From positions 372,001 through 436,000 of the forward strand of contig NZ_AQUZ01000001.1 of NCBI RefSeq assembly GCF_000372465.1: a DNA stretch of 64,000 bases, written 5' to 3'. The notes under the pieces are model-generated. The model saw only the letters and a program-made list of their open reading frames with translations, did no database searches and was not told where the DNA came from. A program made the position numbers and the translations under genes. Below, one piece after another: positions 34,701 through 43,607 of the stretch (position 1 is its first letter; the number at the start of each line of letters is the position of its first letter). The stretch is from Kribbella catacumbae DSM 19601 (GTDB taxonomy: Bacteria > Actinomycetota > Actinomycetes > Propionibacteriales > Kribbellaceae).

Positions 34701-35058
34701 CGGGGTCATCCGCGGCAACACCTTCGACGGCCGCGGTATCTCGGGCGAGAACTCGGCCGACTCGTGGGTGGACGTCAAGGGCTTCGGTTACGTCATCGAG
34801 AACAACACCGCGACGTTCTCCTCCCCCGGGACGTTCGCGAACGGGTACGAGACGCACAACCCGACCACCACCCCGTCGTTCCCGAACGGCTGCGGCAACG
34901 CCTGGCGCAACAACTCGTCCGACCTCGGCGGCACCGGCATGTACGCCGTCTACATCACTTCCCGCTCCAAGTGCACCGCCGACGAGAACGTCGTCTATTC
35001 CTCCAACACCGTCCGGAACGCCCAGACGGGCCTGACCAATATCCCAGTGACTCCCTGA
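31705..35058 (+). CDS. secreted three-module protein: pectate-lyase-like beta-helix, F5/8 C, second beta-helix
   Basis: 1117 residues from ATG 31705, preceded by AGGAGG; the much longer open frame upstream is non-coding. A signal peptide ends near residue 36 (GPAQAGLAAQ). Residues 60-650 look like a pectate-lyase-superfamily right-handed beta-helix (SDATTGLQAAIDAI, ITLPEGRIAVTRQLGL, IKGAGQGRTVLVF). Residues 658-790 are an F5/8 type C module strikingly like that of the GH8 enzyme. Residues 797-1117 form a second beta-helix (VDVSTAAQLQAALANAQPGQ, VTIDGVSVHHTDEEAVHF, DVKEGTTGGVIRGNTF), recalling polysaccharide lyase families with that fold. It probably binds and cuts an acidic plant or microbial polysaccharide outside the cell. 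Exact lyase families are not assignable by eye. Confidence 0.78.
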   Translation: MSSPQQRRRCRIAVVAAVALTCGIPTTVAAIGPAQAGLAAQVVAATIPDLTSANRRAPIAGLPDWSKAGYRGGAPLPGPADLNPDQNCQITAAELASQYSVRADGSDATTGLQAAIDAIRTQCTPSAGYNKLSQITLPEGRIAVTRQLGLDASYLLIKGAGQGRTVLVFRPDTNTRYDALTADGSDWDEDGMTHGATGKGGWMWPGRGLLRVQSREVAPRYAADYASAPQNRKDIFEGSINQHWAGGVPLRESSAAGTTQIKLASTANMALFKAGNYLWVGAANSVKFYQQQTVTDTSKYQNLHMRQQIFQISAVDTAGRNLTIDKPLEYDLPLNSTSDGSAAIGGTVYPSRVTPLKPVVGVGIEDLTITQDMAGLPKLSGGTYNLNKADAVHNYGNMAPEYQMHGIVLKWAINTWVRRVGTEMTGSHPIVTESAKNIQVQESHLDGSWNKGKGGNGYLRGSRVWDSLYGYNTTRNLRHFTFQWSASNNVAIGNDFDSDLNVHGGWERRNLFENNTVRIPFEHSSKNCRSNCGDEGGDVPDDSTWWPIWWAAGPKAVKWSGSSGPQNVVYNNALSKQTTANGAYQSYYPDRQRLYQFGSSSSDPTKFQHLAVNGATITDWAGRETADYTAPNGGVNATRTDPSGSLFLRTPGGGGGSETLLSRGKTATASSVEGGGFEAGRAVDGVSSTRWASQEAHDPEWIQVDLGAPAELTRVKLNWEAAYGKAYQVQTSTDGTTWTTVHSTTSGDGGVDEIPVSASARYVRINGTARGTAYGYSLWEFEVYGSGGSPGGGGSVVDVSTAAQLQAALANAQPGQTIRLASGQYRGSFLTQRAGSAAAPITLTGPPTAVLINDGPSGTAPSCPAPTSGWDSGYGLWLFGAPYWKLTGFTVQESKKGIVLDNSHHVTIDGVSVHHTDEEAVHFRRSSADGVIKNSKITDAGLVQKGYGEGVYLGSAGSNWGCHGNSGGVDKSDRVQVLDNQLGPNIAAEAIDVKEGTTGGVIRGNTFDGRGISGENSADSWVDVKGFGYVIENNTATFSSPGTFANGYETHNPTTTPSFPNGCGNAWRNNSSDLGGTGMYAVYITSRSKCTADENVVYSSNTVRNAQTGLTNIPVTP

Positions 35059-35066
35059 GTCCACAG

Positions 35067-35099
35067 CCGCTGCCGGGCGCTTCAACCGCCCGGCAGCGG
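35067..35099 (+). terminator. hairpin between the lyase-like gene and recC
   Basis: CCGCTGCCGGGCG (35067-35079) and CGCCCGGCAGCGG (35087-35099) pair perfectly over 13 bases around CTTCAAC. It ends 8 bases before the recC ATG, so it could also affect recC translation. Confidence 0.7.
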
Positions 35100-35106
35100 G
35101 CGTGGC

Positions 35107-38100
35107 ATGCTGGCGTCGGTGACCCTGTACTTGCACCGCGCCGAGCGCACAGACGTGCTGGCCGACGGACTGGGGCACCTGCTCGCCGTGCCCCTCGCCG
35201 ACCCGTTCGCCGAGGAACTCGTGGTGGTACCTGCCAAGGGCGTCGAGCGCTGGCTCTCCCAGCGGCTCGCGCACCGTTTGGGTGCCGCAGCGGGCCGCGG
35301 TGACGGGGTCTGCGCAGGAGTCCGGTTCACAACTCCGCGCTCGCTGGTGTCCGCGGTGCTCGACCTCACCCACGACGACCCCTGGGCAGCGGACGCGATG
35401 GCCTGGCCGTTGCTGGCCGTGCTCGACGACTCCCTCGACGACGCCTGGTGCGAGCCTGTCGCCCGGCACCTCGGCCACTTCGACACCGGCGCCGAAGCCG
35501 AGCTGCGTCAAGGCCGCCGGTACGCCGTCGCGGCGCGGCTGGCCCGGCTCTTCGCGTCGTACGCCGTCCAGCGACCCGCCCTCCTCGCGGACTGGAGCGC
35601 CGGCCGCGACACCGATGGCCGGGGCGACGCCATCGACGAAGACCTGACCTGGCAACCCGAGCTCTGGCGGCGACTGGTCGATCGGACAAACGCCCCGCCA
35701 CCGCAAACTCGCCTCGCCGAAACTCTTACCCGGCTTCGCGATCAGCCGGACTCCTTCGACCTGCCCGCGCGACTCTCACTGTTCGGGCACACCCGACTCC
35801 CCGTCACCGAGGTCGAGTTGCTCTCCGGGCTGGCCGAGCACCGCGACGTACACCTCTGGCTCCCCCACCCCAGCAACGCGCTCTGGGAGCGCCTGGCCGC
35901 AGCGGGCACCACCGCTGGCGACCGAGCCGCCGACACGAGTCACCAAGCGGCCGACCACCCGCTGCTGGCCACACTCGGGCGGGACAGTCGTGAGCTTCAG
36001 TTGACCCTTGCTGCTGCCCCGGCGACCGATAGCCACCTTCCTTCGCAGCCGACGCCCGACACACTTCTCGGCTGGCTGCAGCAGGATCTGTGCAGCAACA
36101 CCGTCGGGTCCGTGGGCCGCCATCTGGCCGCCAATGACCGCAGCGTGCGGGTGCACGCCTGCCACGGCACCGCCCGGCAGGTCGACGTACTGCGTGAGGT
36201 GCTGCTGGAGATGCTCCAGGCCGACCCGACGCTGGAACCTCGCGACATTCTCGTCATGTGCCCCGACATCGAGACGTACGCGCCGTTGATCAACGCTCGC
36301 TTCGGCCTCGGAGACCTCCGCGACGACGGCCACCCGGCGCATCGGTTGCGGGTGCAGCTGGCCGACCGGTCACTCACCCAGACCAATCCCCTGCTTGGCG
36401 TCGCATCCCAGTTGCTCGGCGTCGCGGGTAGCAGAGCAACCGCCAGTCAGCTGCTGGACCTCGCCCAGGCCGAGCCGGTACGCCGGCGCTTCCGGTTCAC
36501 CGACGACGACCTGGACACCATCACGGCCTGGGTCCGCGAGTCGGGGGTCCGGTGGGCGTTCGACCAGAACCACCGCGAACCGTACGGTCTGGCCGACTAC
36601 CCCCAGAACACCTGGCGTTTCGGGCTCGACCGGATCCTCGCCGGCGTGACGATGTCCGCCGACGCCCACGCCTGGATCAACACGACCCTGCCGCTCGACG
36701 ATGTCGGCAGCACCCGGATCGAGCTGGCCGGCCGGTTCGCGGAGTACGTCGATCGGTTGCAGGCGGCAACCAAACGGCTCGACGGCACGCGTCCCCTCGC
36801 GGACTGGCTCGACGCGTTGCGCGCGGGGATCGATCAGCTGACCCGGGTCGTCCCCGACGACAACTGGCAGATCAGCCAGGTCCATCGCGAGTTCGCCGAG
36901 GTGGCCGCCGACGCCGGGCATCTGGCCGGGACCTCGCTGAGGCTGCCTGACATCCGGGCTCTCCTGTCCACTCACCTGGCCGGCCGCCCGAGCCGTGCCA
37001 GCTTCCGGACCGGCACGCTGACCGTCTGCACGATGGTGCCGATGCGATCGGTCCCCCACCGCGTGGTCTGCCTGCTGGGACTCGACGACGGCGTCTTCCC
37101 TCGATTCGGACTGGCCGACGGCGACGACGTACTGGCCAGGACTCCGATCACGGGCGAGCGCGACGTCCGCAGCGAGGATCGCCAGCTTCTGCTGGATGCG
37201 ATTCTCGCCGCGACCGAGTCCTTGGTGATCACCTACACCGGCGCCAACGAGTACACGGGGCAACGGCGGCCGCCCGCAGTACCGCTCGGTGAGCTGCTTG
37301 ATGTCCTCGACCGCACCACCGAGTCGCAGGTCCGGGAAGCGGTGCTGGTCAAGCACCCGCTCCAGCCGTTCGATCGGAAGAACCTGGAAGCCGGCCGGCT
37401 CGGTACTCCGGGACCTTTCACGTTCGACCCGACCGCCCTCGTCGCGGCCCGAGCCGCCGCGGGATCCCGGCCACCACGGCCCGAGTTTCTGGCCGGGCAG
37501 CCGCCATCGGCAGGCGGCGAGGACATCGCGCTGGCCGACCTCCTGGCGTTCTTCCGTCATCCCGTGAAGGGATTCTTCCGGGCGCTCGACCTGACCCTGC
37601 CGTGGGAGGTCGATGGTGTCTCGGACGTGATGCCGGTGGAGATCGACAACCTCCAGAAGTGGTCGGTCGGCGACCGGCTGCTCCGCGACATGCTGGCGGG
37701 GGTCAATCCGAACGACGCGCTCCAAGCAGAGTGGCGACGAGGCACGCTGCCACCGGGCAGACTCGGCTGGCGGACCGCGACCGACGTACGCGACGAGGCC
37801 AAGCAGCTCGCGATCAGTGCACATCAGCACCGGCAGACGAGTCCCAGGGCGTTCGATCTGGACGTCGATCTCGGCGGCGGCCGACGGCTCACCGGCACCG
37901 TTCCGAGCGTGCACGGCCACCGGCTGGTCTCGGTCAGCTTCTCCCGCCTCGATGCCAAGCAACTGCTCGCCTCCTGGATTCAGCTGCTCGCCCTGTCCGC
38001 CCACGACGAGGACCACAACTGGACAGCTCTGGCTATCGGCCGTGGACGGAACAGCCCGGCGAGCCGGCTTCTCGGTCCGGTCGGGCCGGAAGCCCGCGCC

Positions 38101-38427
38101 TTGCTTGCCGACCTGGCCGCGATCTACGACGCCGGTCGCCGGGAGCCGCTTCCGCTTCCCCTCAAGACCTCGCTCGCCTGGTACGAGGCACGCCGTACCG
38201 GCGACGACCCGGCGATCGCTGCCGGCCGACGCTGGCGCCCGACTGGCTATGACGGCGAGAACGCCGATCCTGCGCACGTCAAGGTCTGGGGCGCCTACAC
38301 CCGGCTCGACGTTCTGCTGGACCCGACGCGTCCCGATGAGGAACGTCAAGGCGAACCGACCCGGCTCGGCGCCTACTCGGCGCGGCTCTGGGAACCGATG
38401 CTTCGCTTCGAGCAGGGAGCGATCTGA
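35107..38427 (+). CDS. recC: exodeoxyribonuclease V subunit RecC
   Basis: 1106 residues, usual RecC length. Opening LYLHRAERTDVLADGLGHLL and VVVPAKGVERWLSQRLAHRLG are typical, followed by VRVHACHGTARQVDVLREVLLEML and PRDILVMCPDIETYAPLI (RDILVMCPDIE), the inactive helicase-like core. A Cas4/RecB-like C-terminal region follows (LADLLAFFRHPVKGFFRALDL). RecC recognises Chi and splits strands in the RecBCD machine that resects double-strand breaks and degrades foreign linear DNA. The stop overlaps the recB ATG (TGATG). Confidence 0.93.
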   Translation: MLASVTLYLHRAERTDVLADGLGHLLAVPLADPFAEELVVVPAKGVERWLSQRLAHRLGAAAGRGDGVCAGVRFTTPRSLVSAVLDLTHDDPWAADAMAWPLLAVLDDSLDDAWCEPVARHLGHFDTGAEAELRQGRRYAVAARLARLFASYAVQRPALLADWSAGRDTDGRGDAIDEDLTWQPELWRRLVDRTNAPPPQTRLAETLTRLRDQPDSFDLPARLSLFGHTRLPVTEVELLSGLAEHRDVHLWLPHPSNALWERLAAAGTTAGDRAADTSHQAADHPLLATLGRDSRELQLTLAAAPATDSHLPSQPTPDTLLGWLQQDLCSNTVGSVGRHLAANDRSVRVHACHGTARQVDVLREVLLEMLQADPTLEPRDILVMCPDIETYAPLINARFGLGDLRDDGHPAHRLRVQLADRSLTQTNPLLGVASQLLGVAGSRATASQLLDLAQAEPVRRRFRFTDDDLDTITAWVRESGVRWAFDQNHREPYGLADYPQNTWRFGLDRILAGVTMSADAHAWINTTLPLDDVGSTRIELAGRFAEYVDRLQAATKRLDGTRPLADWLDALRAGIDQLTRVVPDDNWQISQVHREFAEVAADAGHLAGTSLRLPDIRALLSTHLAGRPSRASFRTGTLTVCTMVPMRSVPHRVVCLLGLDDGVFPRFGLADGDDVLARTPITGERDVRSEDRQLLLDAILAATESLVITYTGANEYTGQRRPPAVPLGELLDVLDRTTESQVREAVLVKHPLQPFDRKNLEAGRLGTPGPFTFDPTALVAARAAAGSRPPRPEFLAGQPPSAGGEDIALADLLAFFRHPVKGFFRALDLTLPWEVDGVSDVMPVEIDNLQKWSVGDRLLRDMLAGVNPNDALQAEWRRGTLPPGRLGWRTATDVRDEAKQLAISAHQHRQTSPRAFDLDVDLGGGRRLTGTVPSVHGHRLVSVSFSRLDAKQLLASWIQLLALSAHDEDHNWTALAIGRGRNSPASRLLGPVGPEARALLADLAAIYDAGRREPLPLPLKTSLAWYEARRTGDDPAIAAGRRWRPTGYDGENADPAHVKVWGAYTRLDVLLDPTRPDEERQGEPTRLGAYSARLWEPMLRFEQGAI

Positions 38428-41400
38428 TGGAGCCCTTCGATCTGCTCGGTGAACTCCCGACCGGAACCATCGTGCTGGAGGCGAGCGCCGGCACGGGCAA
38501 GACCTATGCGCTGGCCGGGCTCGTCACCCGCTTCGTGGCCGAAGGACGCGCCAGGCTCGACCAGATGCTGCTGATCACCTTCGGCCGCGCGGCCAGCCAG
38601 GAACTCCGCGAACGCGTACGCACCCAGCTGCTGGAAGCCGAACTCGCACTGGCCGACCCCGCCCGTTGGCGTGACGACCCCGGTCTGCTCGGCCACCTCG
38701 TCCAAGGCAGCGCCGACGACATCGCGCTGCGGCACTTGCGCCTTCGCGACGCGCTGGCCAACTTCGACACGGCCACCATCGCCACGACGCACCAGTTCTG
38801 CCAGCTCGTACTGCGCTCGCTCGGCGTCGCCGGTGACACCGACGCGGGCGTCACCCTGGTTGACGACCTACGCGAACTCGTCACCGAGGTGGTCGACGAC
38901 CTCTACCTCAATCTCTTCGGGAGTTCCCCGGACCAGCCGCCCATCAGCCGCGGTACTGCTCTCGAGATCGCCTTGAAAGCAGTCAGCAACCCGCACACCC
39001 GACTGGTTCCGGACAAGTACGACGAGGGCTCACTGGAGGGTGTGCGGATCGAGTTCGCGCACGCCGTATTGACCGAGATGGAGCGCCGCAAACGCCGCCT
39101 CGGCATTCTCGGCTACGACGACCTGCTCACCCGCCTAGCCGCCGCGCTGGAGGATCCCGATGCTCCGGCCCGGCGGCAACTGCAGCGTCGCTGGTCGGTG
39201 GTGATGGTCGACGAGTTCCAGGACACCGATCCGGTGCAATGGAAGGTCATCGACGCCGCGTTCAACGGGCCCAGCACGCTGGTGCTGATCGGCGACCCCA
39301 AGCAGGCCATCTATGCCTTCCGCGGTGGAGACATCGCGACGTACCTCGCGGCCGCGGCAACCGCCGGTCAGCGGCGCACCCTCGACACCAACTGGCGTAG
39401 CGACAAGCCGCTGGTCGACTGCCTCCAGGTCGTGCTGGGCGGCGCTCAACTCGGCCATCAGGACATCGTCGTTCACCCGGTTGCCGCTCACCACGAGGGC
39501 AGCAGGCTTGCTGGGGCGCCATCCGACGCGCCGTTCCGGCTTCGCGTCGCGCGCAGGGAACACTTCGGCTCGGCCAGACGCAAGAACGTCCCGATGGACG
39601 ACCTCCGCGACTACATCGCTCGCGATCTGGCGGCCGACATCGGCCGCTTGCTGGCTTCCGACGCGACGTACGCCGGTCGACCGCTGCGCGCCGGCGACGT
39701 CGCGGTGATCGTCGAGACGCACAAGGACGCGCGGGTCTGCCGGGAGCAACTGGCCGTGGCCGGCATCCCCGCCGTCTACTCAGGTGACCTCGACATCTTC
39801 GCGTCGCAGGCCGCCCAGGACTGGCTGTGCCTGCTCGAGGCGTTCGAGCAGCCGCACCGCTCCGGCCTGGTCCGCGCTGCGGCGACCACGATGTTCTTCG
39901 GCGAGACGGCGGCGAGCCTGCGGGCCGGCGGCGAAGAGCTCACCGACCGGACCGGGCAGACGCTGCGAGCCTGGGCGGACCGGCTGCGGACCAGTGGCGT
40001 GGCGGCGGTCTTCGAGGCCGCGCAGGTTCACGGGATGACCGAGCGAGTACTGGCCTGGCGCGGCGGCGAGCGCGATATGACCGACCTCGCGCATCTGGCC
40101 GAGTTGCTGCACGAGACCGCGCACCGCGAAGGCTTCGGCCTGCCCGCCCTGCTCGACTGGCTGCGTGAGGAATGCACCGGCAGCGGCCGGACGACCGAGC
40201 GGACCCGTCGGCTCGACAGCGACGCCGCGGCCGTACAGATCATGACGGTGTGGGTCAGCAAGGGCCTGCAGTACCCCGTCGTCTACCTGCCGTTCGGTTT
40301 CACCCGTCACGTCGTCGAGGACACCGAACTGCTGGTCTTCCACCAGGACGGCGAACGGTGCCTCGACCTCGGCGGCAAGAGGCACCGTGGCCATCGAGCC
40401 AACCAGAAACTCTGGCGGGCCGAGGAGGCCGGCGACGACATCCGCCTCACCTACGTCGCGCTGACCCGGGCCCAGTCACAGGTCGTGGCCTGGTGGGCGC
40501 CGTCCTGGGACGAGATCAACGGCGGGATCTCGCGGCTGCTGCGCGGTCGCAAACAAGGCGAAGCGGTCGTGCCCGACACCGTGGACCGAGCTTCGTCCGA
40601 CGACGAGGTACTGATCTGGCTACGGCGCTGGCAGCAGGCCGGCGGTCCAGTGGTCGAGGACTCGGTCATCGCCGAGCAGGTCGAGCCCGTCCGCGAGGAG
40701 CTGCCTGGTGGGCTCGCAGTCGGAACCTTCTCCCGCGAGGTCGACCTCGCCTGGCGCCGTACGTCGTACTCGGGGCTGATCCGGGCGGCCGACCAGCAGG
40801 TGGGCGGTGTGGCCAGCGAACAGGAGGAGAGTCAGCTCGAGGACGAGTCCGTGGATCCGGCGCCGACGGCGGAGCACATGCTGACCCCACCCCACCACCC
40901 CGGTCAGGAGGCCATGCCGACCGATGCGCTGCCGTCCCCGATGGACGGGCTGCCGGCGGGAGCCACGTTCGGGTCGCTGGTCCACGCAGTACTGGAAGAG
41001 GCGGATCCACACGCGCCCGATCTGCACGCCGAGCTGGTCGCTCAGGTCCGCGAGCAGTTGCGATTCTGGCGGGTCGACGTGACGCCCGATGCCCTGGCCA
41101 CAGCGATGCTGCCGTTGCACAGCACGCCGCTCGGGCCGCTCGTTCCGGGGTTGACCCTCGGCGATCTGGGCCGGGCCGACCGGCTCCGCGAGCTCGACTT
41201 CGAGATCCCGTTGGCCGGCGGCGATCAGGCGGTGGCGAACGACGTACGGCTGGCTCAGTTGGCGCCGCTGGTGCGCACCCACCTGTCAGCCGGCGATCCG
41301 CTCCTTGCGTACGCCGACCGGCTCGAACAGCCACTACTCGGCCGGCAAAGCCTGCGGGGCTACCTCTCCGGTTCGATCGACGTCGTACTGCGCGTCCCTC

Positions 41401-41759
41401 ACGGCAGCGGTCACCGGTTCGTCGTGGTCGACTACAAGACCAACCGGCTCGGCGACCCGGAACAGCCCGCCACCTCCGCGGAGTACGGCCCGGATCAGCT
41501 GGCTGCCGCGATGCTGCACTCCGACTATCCGTTGCAGGCGATGCTCTATTCGGTGGTGCTGCACCGGTACCTCCGTTGGCGACTGCCGGGCTACGACCCC
41601 GACGTACATCTCGGCGGAGTGATCTACCTCTACCTGCGCGGGATGTGCGGACCGGAGACGCCTGTCGTGGACGGGCATCCCGCAGGGGTGTTCAGTTGGC
41701 CGATGCCGACGGCGCTCGTACTGGCGCTGTCCGAGTTGCTCGACGGGAGCGCGACATGA
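38427..41759 (+). CDS. recB: exodeoxyribonuclease V subunit RecB (helicase-nuclease)
   Basis: 1110 residues. SF1A helicase motifs in order: EASAGTGKT (18-26), VDEFQDTDPVQ (about 261-271), LIGDPKQAIYAFRGGDI, RTLDTNWRSD, MTVWVSKGLQYPVVYLPF and LTYVALTRAQ. The C-terminal nuclease domain has GATFGSLVHAVLEE and the catalytic VVVDYKTNRLG near residue 1002, with Asp and Lys both present, so it should be active. RecB moves 3'-5' and cuts both strands before Chi. It overlaps recC by one base and recD by ATGA. Confidence 0.95.
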   Translation: MEPFDLLGELPTGTIVLEASAGTGKTYALAGLVTRFVAEGRARLDQMLLITFGRAASQELRERVRTQLLEAELALADPARWRDDPGLLGHLVQGSADDIALRHLRLRDALANFDTATIATTHQFCQLVLRSLGVAGDTDAGVTLVDDLRELVTEVVDDLYLNLFGSSPDQPPISRGTALEIALKAVSNPHTRLVPDKYDEGSLEGVRIEFAHAVLTEMERRKRRLGILGYDDLLTRLAAALEDPDAPARRQLQRRWSVVMVDEFQDTDPVQWKVIDAAFNGPSTLVLIGDPKQAIYAFRGGDIATYLAAAATAGQRRTLDTNWRSDKPLVDCLQVVLGGAQLGHQDIVVHPVAAHHEGSRLAGAPSDAPFRLRVARREHFGSARRKNVPMDDLRDYIARDLAADIGRLLASDATYAGRPLRAGDVAVIVETHKDARVCREQLAVAGIPAVYSGDLDIFASQAAQDWLCLLEAFEQPHRSGLVRAAATTMFFGETAASLRAGGEELTDRTGQTLRAWADRLRTSGVAAVFEAAQVHGMTERVLAWRGGERDMTDLAHLAELLHETAHREGFGLPALLDWLREECTGSGRTTERTRRLDSDAAAVQIMTVWVSKGLQYPVVYLPFGFTRHVVEDTELLVFHQDGERCLDLGGKRHRGHRANQKLWRAEEAGDDIRLTYVALTRAQSQVVAWWAPSWDEINGGISRLLRGRKQGEAVVPDTVDRASSDDEVLIWLRRWQQAGGPVVEDSVIAEQVEPVREELPGGLAVGTFSREVDLAWRRTSYSGLIRAADQQVGGVASEQEESQLEDESVDPAPTAEHMLTPPHHPGQEAMPTDALPSPMDGLPAGATFGSLVHAVLEEADPHAPDLHAELVAQVREQLRFWRVDVTPDALATAMLPLHSTPLGPLVPGLTLGDLGRADRLRELDFEIPLAGGDQAVANDVRLAQLAPLVRTHLSAGDPLLAYADRLEQPLLGRQSLRGYLSGSIDVVLRVPHGSGHRFVVVDYKTNRLGDPEQPATSAEYGPDQLAAAMLHSDYPLQAMLYSVVLHRYLRWRLPGYDPDVHLGGVIYLYLRGMCGPETPVVDGHPAGVFSWPMPTALVLALSELLDGSAT

Positions 41760-43525
41760 CCACGACCGTCGACGAGTTCGACTCGACCTTGGCGCTCGGC
41801 GCGACCGGGATGCTGCGCGACTTCAACAGAGCCGGCGTGATCCTGGCCGCTGACGTCCATGTCGCCTCCCGGCTCACCACGCTGCTTGCTGAAGGCAACG
41901 AATCGGTGGCACTCGCCTGTGCCCTGGTGGCACGGGCCGTCCGGGCCGGATCCATCTGCCTCGACCTGACCGAGGTCCGCGCCGAAGTCGGCGATGACGG
42001 CGCCGAGCTCCCCTGGCCCGCCATGGACGAATGGCTCGCCGCACTCACCGCCAGCCCGCTGCTTGCCGATCCGCACCCGCTCCACCTTGAGGACACTCGC
42101 CTGTACTTCGATCGCTACTGGCGAGAAGAGGGACAGGTCGAACAGGACCTTCGCGGCCGGGCCGGCCGACCCGTACCGGAGATCGCCGACGAAGCCGCTC
42201 TGCTTGCAGGGCTCGACCGGCTCTTCCCCGGTACGGCGTACGTCGAGCAGCGGGCCGCAGCGGAGACTGCCGCACGGCAGTGGACGACAGTTCTGACGGG
42301 TGGCCCGGGTACTGGCAAAACCACCACCGTGGCCGGTCTGCTTGCCCTACTCGCGGAACAGGCAGAGCTCGCCGGGGAACGTCGTCCGTGGATCGCACTG
42401 ACCGCACCAACCGGCAAGGCCGCCGGTCGCTTGGAGGAGGCGGTACGGCGCGAGATGTCCGGGCGCCTGACCGCCAAGGACACCGACAGGCTGGGCGACT
42501 TCCACGCCCGGACTCTGCACATGCTGCTTGGTGGGCGCCCCGACTCGTCGACTCGCTTCCGCCACGACCGGGACAACCGCCTGCCGCACGACATCATCGT
42601 GGTCGACGAGACCTCGATGGTTTCGCTGACGATGATGGCGCGGCTCCTCGAGGCGGTCCGGCCCGAGGCCCGATTGATCCTGGTCGGCGACCCCGACCAA
42701 CTGGCCTCCATCGAGGCAGGGGCGGTACTGGCCGACCTCGTCGAGGGACTGGTCGCCGGCGGGCACATCGACACAGCCGAGCTTCGGACCTCTCACCGGT
42801 TCGGAAGCGAGATCGGCGACCTCGCACTGGCTGTCCGCGAAGACCGCGCCGACGACGTCCTCGCCGTACTGCGCAGCGGCGGCGACCGGGTGCATTTCAT
42901 GGCGGACGACGATCCCCGCGAAGGCCTACGGTCCGTGCTCCTGCCGGACGCGCTCGCGATCCGGACAGCAGCCGAAGCGGGAGACATCGACGCTGCCCTG
43001 GCCGCACTCGATCGCCACCGCCTGCTCTGCGCCCACCGGGAAGGTCCATGGGGCGTCAACCACTGGAACCGAACTGTCGAGCGGTGGATCACCGAAGAGA
43101 CCGAGGACCCACTCTGGGACACCTGGTACGTCGGCCGGCCGGTACTGGTGACCGCCAACGATTACGCCCTCGGCATCTACAACGGCGACGTCGGCGTCAC
43201 GATCCGGCGCCCCGACGGAACCCTCCGAGTCTGCATCGACAGCTCCCGCGGCCGCCTCGACTTCGCTCCCAGCCGCCTCGGCAACATCGAAACCCTGCAC
43301 GCCATGACCATCCACAAAGCCCAAGGCAGCCAGGCCGCCGAGGTCACCGTCCTGATGCCAGGCGAAGAATCCCGGCTCCTCACCCGTGAACTCTTCTACA
43401 CCGCCGTCACCCGCGCCCAGGAACGAGTACGAGTCGTCGGCACCGAAACCGCCGTCCGCCTGGCACTCAGCCGTCGAGCCCTCCGTGCCACCGGCCTCCG
43501 CCAGCGCCTGACCACCGAAAGCTGA
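41756..43525 (+). CDS. recD: exodeoxyribonuclease V subunit RecD (5'-3' helicase)
   Basis: 589 residues from ATG 41756, overlapping the recB stop; the huge open frame reaching back to 40172 is a shadow of recB. Walker A GGPGTGKTTT near residue 183, then LTAPTGKAAGRLEEAV, DIIVVDETSMVSLTMMARLLEA, LILVGDPDQLASIEAGAVLADL and the late MTIHKAQGSQAAEVTVLMP and LFYTAVTRAQERVRVVG. Length and N-terminal helical domain fit RecD of a RecBCD complex rather than the longer RecD2. The operon order is recC-recB-recD. Confidence 0.95.
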   Translation: MTTTVDEFDSTLALGATGMLRDFNRAGVILAADVHVASRLTTLLAEGNESVALACALVARAVRAGSICLDLTEVRAEVGDDGAELPWPAMDEWLAALTASPLLADPHPLHLEDTRLYFDRYWREEGQVEQDLRGRAGRPVPEIADEAALLAGLDRLFPGTAYVEQRAAAETAARQWTTVLTGGPGTGKTTTVAGLLALLAEQAELAGERRPWIALTAPTGKAAGRLEEAVRREMSGRLTAKDTDRLGDFHARTLHMLLGGRPDSSTRFRHDRDNRLPHDIIVVDETSMVSLTMMARLLEAVRPEARLILVGDPDQLASIEAGAVLADLVEGLVAGGHIDTAELRTSHRFGSEIGDLALAVREDRADDVLAVLRSGGDRVHFMADDDPREGLRSVLLPDALAIRTAAEAGDIDAALAALDRHRLLCAHREGPWGVNHWNRTVERWITEETEDPLWDTWYVGRPVLVTANDYALGIYNGDVGVTIRRPDGTLRVCIDSSRGRLDFAPSRLGNIETLHAMTIHKAQGSQAAEVTVLMPGEESRLLTRELFYTAVTRAQERVRVVGTETAVRLALSRRALRATGLRQRLTTES

Positions 43526-43607
43526 CCCACCGCGCGCGATTCCTTCTGTTGTCGAAGAACGTCTGTACCTGGGTGACCAACTGGCCCAGACGACGCAGGA
43601 GTGCGAC

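Noticed and set aside
36370..38349. 659-codon minus-strand frame opposite recC
   Set aside because: Shadow composition; recC motifs and coupling to recB define the plus strand as coding.
40172..41755. Large upstream extension of the recD frame
   Set aside because: Arg/Gly-rich translation lying over recB in another frame. RecD starts at the ATGA overlap at 41756.
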